A DNA stretch of 64,000 nt from Virgibacillus aidingensis. GTDB taxonomy: Bacteria; Bacillota; Bacilli; Bacillales; Amphibacillaceae. Numbering within the stretch: position 1 is the first letter of the stretch; each line of letters starts with the position of its first letter. The translations under genes and the position numbers were made by a program. The notes beneath the pieces are model-generated. The model did not search any database. It was not told the DNA's origin and saw only the letters and a program-made list of their open reading frames with translations. The stretch spans positions 1 through 64,000 of the forward strand of contig NZ_WIXN01000018.1 of the NCBI RefSeq assembly GCF_010994035.1, in the 5' to 3' direction. Shown here piece after piece: positions 56,378-64,000 of this stretch.

Positions 56378-57292
56378 TTATATTTTCAGCTGCAAAAAAT
56401 CGTGAGCAAGCGCTGTGTTGGGAAAAACCTGTTGTGCTTCCAGTAAAAGAGCTGCAGTTTCTTTATTTTGATAACGAGATGAAACATGAGTCAGGATCAG
56501 CCGGCTGCACTGGCTCTTTTTTGCAAGTTCCGCTGCTTCCACAGCAGTGGAATGAAAATATTTATATGCTAAATCCCTGTTTTCATGATTAAAGGTTGAT
56601 TCATGCACGAGTATGTCTGAACCATGCACAAATTCACTGAATGTTTGAGCAGCACGTGTATCCCCCAAAATGGTAATAACTTTCCCCGGTTTTTCAGGTC
56701 CTACCACATCGTTACGGTAAATAACCGTACCATTCTCCAGCGCTACTTGTTCATTTTCCTTTATTTGCTGATAAACGGGGCCCGGCTCGATCCCCATATT
56801 TTTAAGTTTATCAGCCAGTAATGTTCCTGGCTTATTTTTTTCCACAATACGAAAACCAAAGGAGGGTATTCTATGATCCAGTTCTTTAGCATATACGGTA
56901 AAGCTATCATTTTCAAACACAAATCCTTCAGAAATTTCCTCTATAATTAATGGATATGTTAAACTTGTGCGGCTTAATCTGAGAGCTGTCTCTGTATATT
57001 CTTTAATTCCTTTAGGACCATATATCGTTAATGATTCTTCACCGCCTTGAAAAGACCGGCTGCTTAAAACTCCCGGCAAACCGAAAATATGATCACCATG
57101 CATGTGGGTAATAAAAATCTTACTAATTTTACCCGGTTTGATGGATGTGTGCAGAATCTGGTGCTGGGTTGCTTCACCGCAGTCGAACAGCCATATACTA
57201 TTAAGCTCTTGCAATAATTTTAATGCGATGGATGATACATTTCTCTCCTTTGAAGGGATTCCTGCACCAGTGCCCAGAAATAAAAGTTCCAT
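56378..57292 (-). CDS. rnz: Ribonuclease Z
   Basis: A 304-residue metallo-beta-lactamase-fold endonuclease that trims the 3' ends of tRNA precursors lacking encoded CCA. The zinc motif HMHGDH lies near residue 63, further ligands in GDTRAAQTF (near 210) and a HESTF stretch follow, and the flexible-arm region is around 150-190. ATG 57292 lies behind GGAGGA and gives the family start [14 protein letters not shown]. Twenty bases after namA, probably one operon. Confidence 0.95.
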   Translation of the reverse strand: MELLFLGTGAGIPSKERNVSSIALKLLQELNSIWLFDCGEATQHQILHTSIKPGKISKIFITHMHGDHIFGLPGVLSSRSFQGGEESLTIYGPKGIKEYTETALRLSRTSLTYPLIIEEISEGFVFENDSFTVYAKELDHRIPSFGFRIVEKNKPGTLLADKLKNMGIEPGPVYQQIKENEQVALENGTVIYRNDVVGPEKPGKVITILGDTRAAQTFSEFVHGSDILVHESTFNHENRDLAYKYFHSTAVEAAELAKKSQCSRLILTHVSSRYQNKETAALLLEAQQVFPNTALAHDFLQLKI

Positions 57293-57311
57293 ATTAAGTC
57301 CTCCAGCTTTC

Positions 57312-58328
57312 TTACTTCCATCCTCGTACATACTGTTTTGGAGCTTCGAGGCTAAAATTTAATTCATCCGCAGCTGCTTTTGGCCAGTAAGGATTATTCA
57401 GTAATGCTCTGCCAATAAATATGAGGTCGGCACGCTCATTCTGAATTATCTCTTCAGCTTGAATACCTGTAGTAATTAATCCGACGGCAGCCGTTGCAGT
57501 ATTTACAGCCTGTCTTATTCTTTCACCACGCTTTACCTGATAGCCCGGATAAGCTGAAATATTGGCTGGCACCACACCCCCGGAGCTGCAGTCAATTAAG
57601 TCTATTCCCTGTTCTTTCATTTTAGATGCATAATAAAAAATATCTTCCAAAGAATTTCCGTTTTCATCGTATTCATCAGTGGAAATCCGGATAAAGAGAG
57701 GACCTTGCCATTCTGTTTTAATTCCATCAATAATTTCTCCTACAATCCGGTACCTGTTCTCTTTAACGCCTCCATATTTGTCATTGCGTTTATTGGTAAG
57801 TGGAGACAAAAACTGATTTAATAAATATCCATGGGCGGCATGAATTTCAACGATATCAAACCCGGCTTCTTTTGCCCTCCTTGCAGCATGTACAAATGCT
57901 TCTATGGTGTTTTTAATATCATCTTCAGTCATTTCCTCGGGCAGCTTGGAAGCCTCATTAAATGGAATAGGGGAGGGAGCATGAATTTTCGATGCAAGCC
58001 GCGCTTTTCTTCCGGCATGTGCCAATTGAATACCTGATTTTGCACCATATTGATGTAATTGCTCATTTAGTGCTTTCAATCCATCTTTATGCATATCATC
58101 CCATATTCCCAGGTCCTGCGGGGAAATACGGCCAGCCCCCTGGACAGCTGTTGCTTCCACCATGACAAGACCAACCCCGCCAACAGCTCTGGATATGTAA
58201 TGTGTCATATGGAAATCCGTAATTTGACCATCTTCCTTCATGGATGAATACATGCACATTGGCGACATCACGATTCTATTTTTTAATGTTGTTGTTTTAA
58301 AGGTAATTGGTGAAAATAATTTAGCCAA
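57312..58328 (-). CDS. namA: NADPH dehydrogenase NamA (old yellow enzyme)
   Basis: A 338-residue FMN-dependent ene-reductase of the YqjM type that reduces electrophilic enones and related toxic compounds. Conserved features are the N-terminal cysteine in SPMCMYSS (near 26), the substrate His pair in [23 protein letters not shown] (near 165) and the FMN phosphate loop [12 protein letters not shown] and [13 protein letters not shown]. Length equals the B. subtilis enzyme. Lies between yqiK-like and rnz on the minus strand. Confidence 0.95.
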   Translation of the reverse strand: MAKLFSPITFKTTTLKNRIVMSPMCMYSSMKEDGQITDFHMTHYISRAVGGVGLVMVEATAVQGAGRISPQDLGIWDDMHKDGLKALNEQLHQYGAKSGIQLAHAGRKARLASKIHAPSPIPFNEASKLPEEMTEDDIKNTIEAFVHAARRAKEAGFDIVEIHAAHGYLLNQFLSPLTNKRNDKYGGVKENRYRIVGEIIDGIKTEWQGPLFIRISTDEYDENGNSLEDIFYYASKMKEQGIDLIDCSSGGVVPANISAYPGYQVKRGERIRQAVNTATAAVGLITTGIQAEEIIQNERADLIFIGRALLNNPYWPKAAADELNFSLEAPKQYVRGWK

Positions 58329-58348
58329 GACTGCTCCTCCTGTAAGAA

Positions 58349-59089
58349 TTAATGGATATATTTTTGGATCGCCAGTGCTTTATCCGGAACATCGGTAAAT
58401 ATTCCCTCCACTTTATAGTGAAGACAGCGAACAATCCTCATTTTTCTGTTTACTGTAAATACTCTAAGCGGAATATTTTTTTGTTTTCCTTCCGCTGCAA
58501 GCTTTTTATGCAATAAACTGTATTTTACATGGATGGCATTTCCGCCAAGTTCGGTTACTGTGTCTATTAGATTTCTAAAACTTTTCGAAGCCAGAAAAGC
58601 AATTTCAAGCTTGTCATTATATCGTTTCATACGTTTGATGCTGTTTGGATTAAATGTAGATATTGTGGTACGATTTAGTAACTGATAATGAACAATTCTT
58701 TCATATACGATACTTTCCAGGTGCCTGTAATCTATTTTATTATTTTTCAGCTCTATATTTAAATATAACGGCTTATTTTCGACCCACTTTAGAAATTTAT
58801 CCAGGGAAAGGATGCGTGCTCCTTGAAACTTTTTTGAGAACCAGGCCCCCGCATCCAGATTTTTCAGCTCATGATAGGTATAATCCTTAATATATCCGGC
58901 ACCATCCGTAGTTCTGTTCACATTTTCATCATGAATTAAAACGGGTACATGGTCTTTTGTCAGCTGTACATCTGTTTCAATGCCGTCTGCCCCGATCTTA
59001 TAAGCCAGTTCAAATGCTGGCATGGTGTTTTCAGGTGCGTATTTACTGGCACCGCGATGGGCAATTATTTTTGTTTTCAATACCTTCAC
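58349..59089 (-). CDS. yqiK: Cytoplasmic glycerophosphodiester phosphodiesterase
   Basis: A 246-residue TIM-barrel phosphodiesterase that hydrolyses glycerophosphodiesters to glycerol-3-phosphate and an alcohol. The catalytic and metal residues lie in [13 protein letters not shown] (near 10), [11 protein letters not shown] (near 38) and [12 protein letters not shown] (near 53). No signal peptide. It matches B. subtilis YqiK, but there the gene lies between spo0A and bkdR; here it has moved next to namA. Confidence 0.92.
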   Translation of the reverse strand: MKVLKTKIIAHRGASKYAPENTMPAFELAYKIGADGIETDVQLTKDHVPVLIHDENVNRTTDGAGYIKDYTYHELKNLDAGAWFSKKFQGARILSLDKFLKWVENKPLYLNIELKNNKIDYRHLESIVYERIVHYQLLNRTTISTFNPNSIKRMKRYNDKLEIAFLASKSFRNLIDTVTELGGNAIHVKYSLLHKKLAAEGKQKNIPLRVFTVNRKMRIVRCLHYKVEGIFTDVPDKALAIQKYIH

Positions 59090-59344
59090 CTCTTTTATGA
59101 TTGTGATTTACTTTCGGAAAAAAGTCAATTTATTGCGGAAAAACAAGCAAAGGGTACTTTACCCTGAAGGTAAGACTTAAAAATTTTCAGCTTCCCAGAA
59201 ACTGCTTCCACGGGACTGCGGTACAGCTGTTCCAGAACATTGCACCATGATTGCGAAGCTGGGCATAGTGTACATTTACAACCCTGTTGGAGTACTGATT
59301 TAACCGGCTATACCTTGCATAAACCTTAATTTAAGTTATACAAG

Positions 59345-59365
59345 CAGGTAATTAAATATTACCTG
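59345..59365. promoter_or_regulatory. Perfect dyad upstream of the yqjN-like gene
   Basis: CAGGTAAT and ATTACCTG form 8-base arms around TAAAT, directly before the Shine-Dalgarno GAGGAGG. It may be an operator or an mRNA hairpin. The remaining gap 59090-59344 shows no gene; a clear promoter was not identified. Confidence 0.45.
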
Positions 59366-59387
59366 TCTATCGAGGAGGAAAAATATC

Positions 59388-61016
59388 ATGCGATGGCAAT
59401 CAAAAGATGAACTTACAGATTTATTATGCTCTCTTGTGCAATACCAGAGTATTACAGGGTCTGAGGCGGAAATTGCACTTGCGGAACATTTACACTCCCT
59501 GTTGGCACAGAAATCCTATTTCAAATCCAATCCCGGCCATTTAAAGCTTTATCCGCTTGAAGATGGACGCAGACTTGTTGCTGCATTGGTGAAATCCGGT
59601 GAAGATATTAAGGAAACTGTTATTTTGCTAAGTCATTTTGATGTTGTTGGAGTGGATGACTATGGATCTTTTAAGAATCTTGCTTTCCAGCCTAAAGAGT
59701 TGACAGAAGAGATAGTAAACAGTAAGAGCAAAATGCCTGAGTCGGTACAACATGACCTGGAGAATGGAGACTGGATATTCGGCAGGGGTACGATGGATAT
59801 GAAGGCAGGTTTGACAGTACAGCTATCCATGATGGAAAAAGCAATGGATGGTAAATTTAAAGGCAATGTCCTTTTGTTGAGTGTGCCGGATGAAGAAGTA
59901 AATTCACAAGGAATGCTGGAGGCTTTATCGGCACTTGAAGAGATAAAGAAAGAGGAGAACCTCGTTTTTAAAGCCTGTTTAAACAGCGAACCTTCCTTCA
60001 GCAAATACCCCGGTGATTCAAATTATTATGTTTACACAGGATCAGCGGGAAAAGTTCTTCCGGGGTTTTATTGTTATGGTAAGGAATCTCATGTCGGAGA
60101 GCCTTTTTCCGGCATTAATCCTAACCTGATGGTCAGCTTCCTTTCCCAGGAAATCGAATTAAATGATTCATTTATTGAAAAAGCGGGAGATGAAGTATCC
60201 CCGCCGCCGCTTAGTTTAATGCAACGGGATTTAAAAGAAGAATATTCCGTCCAGACCCCGCAGTCAGCAGTTGCCATGTACAATGTATTGTATTTAAAAC
60301 GGACATTTAATGAATTGAATGATAAACTGCTGCAGTGTGCGGAAGAAGCAGCGAAAAAAGTGGATGACTATATTCAGGAAAAAGCTGCAGGCTTTCAGAA
60401 ATTAGTTTCTGATTTTTCCATCCCGGTTTCCAATGTAAAAGTAATGATGTATGAAGACTTATATGCTGAAGCAGTTAAACAATACGGAGAGGAAGAAATC
60501 ATACGAAGGCAAAATCTTTTGCTGAGCCAGCGGGACAAAGGGGACCGTGATTTCTCCACGCTGCTTGTACAGGACCTGGCTTCTTTATGCAAAGATATGG
60601 CACCGATGATTATCTTGTTTTACAGTCCGCCATTTTACCCGGCGGTCTCCTCTTATCATGATCCGTATATAAGAAATATAATCGGCGATATTCAGCAATA
60701 TGCCAAAACTAGGTATGATATTACTTTCACGGAAGCAGCTTTTTTTACTGGTTTATCGGATCTAAGTTTTATAGGAACACCATCTTCGGAAAATAAACTG
60801 GAGAAGCTTACAAATAACCTGCCGTTACAAAATAACGGTTTTGTTTTTCCAAAGGATGTAATGGAAAAATTGACCATGCCGGTATTAAATATCGGTCCAT
60901 TGGGGAAAGATCCTCATCAATGGACCGAAAGACTGGAAATTACGCATAGTTTTGAATATCTTCCGGGTATTTTAACCGAGACTATTCACCGATTATTGAA
61001 TTACAGGAACACATGA
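59388..61016 (+). CDS. yqjN: M20-family peptidase, RocB/YqjN-like
   Basis: A 542-residue metallopeptidase-fold protein. Metal ligand positions are seen in LLSHFDVVGVD (near 85), GRGTMDMKAG (near 130) and PDEEVNSQG (near 165). The long form, with extra segments between the catalytic and dimerisation regions, resembles RocB of arginine catabolism and YqjN of B. subtilis. The natural substrate is not known. GAGGAGG lies before the ATG. Confidence 0.9.
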   Translation: MRWQSKDELTDLLCSLVQYQSITGSEAEIALAEHLHSLLAQKSYFKSNPGHLKLYPLEDGRRLVAALVKSGEDIKETVILLSHFDVVGVDDYGSFKNLAFQPKELTEEIVNSKSKMPESVQHDLENGDWIFGRGTMDMKAGLTVQLSMMEKAMDGKFKGNVLLLSVPDEEVNSQGMLEALSALEEIKKEENLVFKACLNSEPSFSKYPGDSNYYVYTGSAGKVLPGFYCYGKESHVGEPFSGINPNLMVSFLSQEIELNDSFIEKAGDEVSPPPLSLMQRDLKEEYSVQTPQSAVAMYNVLYLKRTFNELNDKLLQCAEEAAKKVDDYIQEKAAGFQKLVSDFSIPVSNVKVMMYEDLYAEAVKQYGEEEIIRRQNLLLSQRDKGDRDFSTLLVQDLASLCKDMAPMIILFYSPPFYPAVSSYHDPYIRNIIGDIQQYAKTRYDITFTEAAFFTGLSDLSFIGTPSSENKLEKLTNNLPLQNNGFVFPKDVMEKLTMPVLNIGPLGKDPHQWTERLEITHSFEYLPGILTETIHRLLNYRNT

Positions 61017-61061
61017 TTTACTTTGGGATCCAAGGCTGATCTTTTTTACAAGGGCGAATTC

Positions 61062-61090
61062 ATGACAAATTTGTAAATAAGATGTACAAT
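61062..61090 (+). promoter_or_regulatory. Candidate sigma-A promoter of yqjP
   Basis: ATGACA (61062-61067) and TACAAT (61085-61090) are separated by 17 bases; each differs from consensus by one base. A palindrome lies just downstream at 61102-61115. Confidence 0.6.
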
Positions 61091-61101
61091 AATAAGTAAA
61101 C

Positions 61102-61115
61102 TGAATGAGCATTCA
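61102..61115. promoter_or_regulatory. Palindromic candidate operator of yqjP
   Basis: TGAATG-AG-CATTCA is a 6-base-arm palindrome at about the transcription start of yqjP. The half-site TGAATGA is typical of TetR-family regulators of fatty acid degradation such as FadR, but the spacing is shorter than in the B. subtilis FadR site. Confidence 0.5.
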
Positions 61116-61131
61116 TTTTGGAGGAACGAAC

Positions 61132-62085
61132 ATGAAAGACACGATCAGCCAGATTACGATTCCGACGCCTTTTGCTGTCGGGGACACACATATGTACCTT
61201 TTAAAAGGAGACAGACTATCACTGATAGATGCCGGGGTGAAAACAGAACAAGCATGGGAAGCTTGTCAACAACAATTAAAAGAGCATGGATACGGCCCTG
61301 AAGATATTGAACAAATTATTTTAACCCATCATCATCCGGATCACATTGGTTTAATTGAACAATTCCCGAGAGCGGAAAGTATGATTGCACATAAAAATGT
61401 CGATTTATGGCTCACAAGGGATGAACCTTTTTTCCAAAGGTATACACAATTTTTTAAATATGTGTTTACCGTTGGGGGGATCCCTGAGTATTTGCATGGG
61501 TTTCTGGATCATATCCGGGCACCTTTACAATTTTCCGGTAAGGGGAAACTGACTTCTGTTCTGGAGGAAGGCGATTATTTGCCAGGGCATGAAGACTGGC
61601 AAGTAATTGAAACCAAAGGACATGCACAAAGTCATTTATCATTTTTCAGAGAGATTGACGGAGCATTTATCGCGGGGGACCATTTGCTGTACCATATATC
61701 CCCGAATCCATTAATGGAACCGCCAATCAATCCAAAAGAAGAACGGCCCAAACCTATGCTGGGATACCGGCATAATTTGAAAAAGTGTTTAGATCTCGGG
61801 ATAAATACTGTTTATCCCGGACATGGAGAGATTTTCAATGAAGCAGAAGAAATTATAGCAAAACGTCTTAGGAGCCAGGAAAAACGGGCGGAGAAAGTGT
61901 TACATCTGCTGAAAGAAAAATCTCAAACACCATTTCAGTTATGCTGTCAGATTTTTCCTTCCCGTTATGAAAATCAAATTGATTTAACCATGTCGGAAAC
62001 CATCGGGCAGCTTGATTATCTTGAAGATGAAGGGATGATTGGAAAAAGGCTGGAAGGAGAATATATATACTTCTATATTAAATAA
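61132..62085 (+). CDS. yqjP: Metallo-beta-lactamase fold hydrolase YqjP
   Basis: A 317-residue hydrolase with the zinc motif HHHPDH (near residue 64), further ligands in GHAQSH (near 162), GDHLLYH (near 180) and YPGHGE (near 224), and a C-terminal winged-helix-like region. It resembles the LACTB2 group of hydrolases. The substrate is unknown. ATG 61132 lies seven bases after GGAGG; the open frame before it crosses the candidate operator. Probably transcribed alone. Confidence 0.9.
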   Translation: MKDTISQITIPTPFAVGDTHMYLLKGDRLSLIDAGVKTEQAWEACQQQLKEHGYGPEDIEQIILTHHHPDHIGLIEQFPRAESMIAHKNVDLWLTRDEPFFQRYTQFFKYVFTVGGIPEYLHGFLDHIRAPLQFSGKGKLTSVLEEGDYLPGHEDWQVIETKGHAQSHLSFFREIDGAFIAGDHLLYHISPNPLMEPPINPKEERPKPMLGYRHNLKKCLDLGINTVYPGHGEIFNEAEEIIAKRLRSQEKRAEKVLHLLKEKSQTPFQLCCQIFPSRYENQIDLTMSETIGQLDYLEDEGMIGKRLEGEYIYFYIK

Positions 62086-62106
62086 CCGAGGATCCAAAAC
62101 AGTCTT

Positions 62107-62410
62107 TTTAAGAGACTGAGACAGAAAAAAGACCATATAGCTCCGGAAATATACTTAGACTACAGCGGGAGCAAAGGCATCAGTGAGACCCCTAAAGACG
62201 AGTCAGCAATTTTTAGTTGCGAGGACTGAGATATTTGCAACACGAAGCGCACGCGGGGGGCTTACCAGCCGCCCGCGGCAAAGCAGACACCGGGAAAACG
62301 GCCAAAGGGAGTTTGATGGGATGTCAACCTTGTGCCAATGGTGAAAGCGAAGTATATCCGGAGCGGGTTTTAGGTACAGCGTATAAGGATGTTCGGGTTC
62401 CTTTTAACTA
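62107..62410. repeat. Imperfect-hairpin repeat element, copy 2
   Basis: A non-coding element of about 300 bases opening with GACTGAGACAGAAAA. Inverted ends are GCTCCGGAAATATACTT (62140-62156) and GAAGTATATCCGGAGC (62349-62364), which pair with a small bulge and enclose a region with more inverted blocks, for example GCGGGGGGC/GCCGCCCGC near 62255-62278. Related to the element at 54702-54892. Its structure suggests a non-autonomous, MITE-like element. A short frame at 62217-62411 inside it is not credible. Confidence 0.7.
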
Positions 62411-62455
62411 AAGTTGTTCTGTCCAATCTCTATCCTTGTAGACAGCCTGTTGGAT

Positions 62456-63370
62456 TTATCGATGCTGATCATATTTATTTGGTTTCGTTATCTGCTGCAG
62501 CTGAACGTATATTTTATTATCCAAAGGTTTCTTAAAATCTCCTTTTAAATTTTCCTCTGCCTGCTCAATAGAACTTGCCCCAAATACAGCAGTGGCCAAT
62601 CCAGGATGTTTCAAAACATATTTTAATGAAAGTTCATTGAAGGAATCTGCTTTTATATTTTTAATTTGTTCATTTACTTCTTTTAGCTCTTGATAGGAAT
62701 AATTTAAGAATCCATTTTTTCCTTTATTTTCAATTATCGTTTGGGATTCATTGCTTAGCATTCCTTTTGCCAAAGGCCCCCTGGCTAAAACACTGATGCT
62801 GTTGGCGTGCAAAAGATCCAATAATTCTTCTTCAGGTCTTCTGTCAAGCAGACTGTATTGCATCATGACAGCATCGATATTTGATTTTCTTACATATTCC
62901 CGAATGACATTGGGCCGAATGGAGGAAATACCGTAAGCACGAATCAGTCCTTCTTTTTTTAAATCTTCAAAGGCGTGAATAGATTCATCGATATTATCTT
63001 CTATCGTTCCGCCATGAAGGAGATATAAATCGATATAATCCGTCTGCAGCCGTTTCAGACTATCCTTAATGCCATTTTTAATATGCTTTTCTGACGGATC
63101 CCAAAACCAATCTTTCTTTTCCTTATTAAAATGATTGCCTACTTTTGTTGTTAAAATAATGTCACCGCGTTTCGGCTTAATTGCTTCACCTACAATTTCT
63201 TCATTTAATCCGAAATTGTACAAATCTGCGGTATCCAGGTGGTTAACCCCCATGTCCAATGATCTATCAATTATGCTTTCGGCTTTTTTCCTGTCTGTTC
63301 CCAGGGACATACAGCCCAGGGTTAATGCACTTACGGTAATATCCGATTTTCCCACTTGATTCATCTTCAT
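62456..63370 (-). CDS. yqkF: Aldo/keto reductase YqkF-like
   Basis: A 304-residue NADPH-dependent oxidoreductase with the catalytic tetrad visible: Asp and Tyr in NHLDTADLYNFGLNEE (near 47-52), Lys in ILTTKVGNHF (near 77) and His in LYLLHGGT (near 120). The barrel phosphate site is near residues 265-280 (AVFGASSIEQAEENL). Matches B. subtilis YqkF, which lies before the nudF gene. The physiological substrate is unknown. Confidence 0.92.
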   Translation of the reverse strand: MKMNQVGKSDITVSALTLGCMSLGTDRKKAESIIDRSLDMGVNHLDTADLYNFGLNEEIVGEAIKPKRGDIILTTKVGNHFNKEKKDWFWDPSEKHIKNGIKDSLKRLQTDYIDLYLLHGGTIEDNIDESIHAFEDLKKEGLIRAYGISSIRPNVIREYVRKSNIDAVMMQYSLLDRRPEEELLDLLHANSISVLARGPLAKGMLSNESQTIIENKGKNGFLNYSYQELKEVNEQIKNIKADSFNELSLKYVLKHPGLATAVFGASSIEQAEENLKGDFKKPLDNKIYVQLQQITKPNKYDQHR

Positions 63371-63604
63371 ATGCCAGCGCCTCCAGTGGATGTTCAGGTT
63401 GATTCCATTGTAAGATGGCCCATCTTTTTTTGCAACTATTTCACAATAGAACCAAAGGTAGTGTAAAATAGATTTAGCTTAGTATCCCTGCTATTAACGA
63501 ATATAATCCATGGTTGCTGCTGAAATGCAATTATCATTTCGCGGTACTGGCATTCTGATACAGTCCTTATCCATTAAAACCCTTAACATTAAAGGAGAAT
63601 GCAT

Positions 63605-64000
63605 ATGCGGAAATTTGAAGAAAAAACGATAAACAGCGAAAAAATATATGATGGAAAAATTATTGACTTACAGGTGGATAAAGTGTTGCTGCCTGATGGA
63701 AATAAAGCAAAGAGAGAACTTGTAAAACATCCGGGAGCAGCAGCAGTTATACCTATTACGAAAGAGGATAAGATAGTATTGATAGAACAATACCGGAAAC
63801 CGCTGGAAAAATCGATCATTGAAATTCCGGCAGGTAAAGTGGAAAAAGGGGAAGATCCTGAAACTGCTGCTATCAGGGAGCTGGAAGAAGAAACAGGCTA
63901 TACAACAAGTGAACTGTCACTTGTAACCTCTTTTTATACTTCTCCGGGGTTTGCTGATGAGCTGATCCATATTTTTATTACGGATGAACTAAAGCCTCTC
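63605..64000 (+). CDS. nudF: ADP-ribose pyrophosphatase NudF (partial, runs off the window)
   Basis: The first 132 codons of a Nudix hydrolase that cleaves ADP-ribose to AMP and ribose-5-phosphate. The Nudix box GKVEKGEDPETAAIRELEEETGY (GX5EX7REUXEEXGU pattern, near residue 78) is complete, and SPGFADELIHIFI follows as in the family. AAAGGAG lies eight bases before the ATG. The gene is cut by the window end; about 45-55 residues are missing compared with the usual length. Confidence 0.93.
   Translation, partial: MRKFEEKTINSEKIYDGKIIDLQVDKVLLPDGNKAKRELVKHPGAAAVIPITKEDKIVLIEQYRKPLEKSIIEIPAGKVEKGEDPETAAIRELEEETGYTTSELSLVTSFYTSPGFADELIHIFITDELKPL

Noticed and set aside
62217-62411. 64-codon frame within the hairpin repeat
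   Set aside because: It reads through inverted repeat arms and lacks a ribosome site, so it reflects the repeat sequence.
1-64000. CRISPR array, tRNA or rRNA genes, prophage
   Set aside because: No regularly spaced repeats, cloverleaf sequences or phage structural genes were seen on either strand.

Overview
The window is chromosomal DNA of a low-to-moderate GC, endospore-forming Firmicute of the family Bacillaceae. Gene content and order follow the Bacillus subtilis yqhH to yqkG segment closely (gcvT-gcvPA-gcvPB, efp, spoIIIAA-AH, accBC, nusB-folD-xseAB-ispA, ahrC-recN-spoIVB-spo0A, bkd operon, yqj genes). An OLE RNA with its partner gene oapA, a B12-dependent ribonucleotide reductase and a methylmalonyl-CoA mutase point to a halophilic or alkaliphilic relative such as Oceanobacillus, Virgibacillus or Lentibacillus. 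That placement is an inference from content, not from a search.

Region by region: 1-7.4 kb holds a SNF2-type helicase pair on the minus strand, then the glycine cleavage operon behind a tandem glycine riboswitch with terminator, and a membrane-anchored rhodanese. 7.4-10.8 kb is nrdJ (class II ribonucleotide reductase) behind two NrdR boxes; its reading frame is split by a 403-nt group I intron between the catalytic Cys and Glu codons of the NPCGE motif. 11-15.5 kb has mntR, a patatin-like lipase, two small membrane proteins, a prolidase-like peptidase and elongation factor P. 15.7-21.1 kb is the complete eight-gene spoIIIA operon, which encodes the mother-cell side of the sporulation feeding-tube complex. 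21.4-27.7 kb carries accB-accC, an Asp23 protein, nusB, folD, xseA-xseB and ispA.

27.8-29.1 kb is the most striking locus: an OLE (ornate large extremophilic) RNA of about 600 nt between ispA and oapA, which encodes its membrane partner. The dxs gene that often lies next to this locus is absent here. Next come tlyA-like yqxC, ahrC, recN, spoIVB and spo0A, the last with recognisable sigma-A-like and sigma-H promoters and 0A boxes. A minus-strand aspartokinase and yqzF follow.

36.8-47 kb is the sigma-54-dependent bkd operon with its activator bkdR. It converts branched-chain keto acids to acyl-CoA and on to acyl-phosphate and acid. 47.2-53.4 kb has bacilliredoxin brxB, a 37-residue Prli42-like stressosome anchor, and a propionate/methylmalonate module (split mutase, a mutase-epimerase fusion, acyl-CoA carboxylase beta subunit) that can channel propionyl-CoA, as made from valine and isoleucine through bkd, to succinyl-CoA. 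53.4-64 kb contains DNA polymerase IV, an aldehyde dehydrogenase, RNase Z, an old yellow enzyme, a glycerophosphodiesterase, two metallo-hydrolases, an aldo-keto reductase and the start of nudF. Two long imperfect-hairpin repeats lie at about 54.7-54.9 and 62.1-62.4 kb. No tRNA, rRNA, CRISPR array, prophage or intact insertion sequence was seen.
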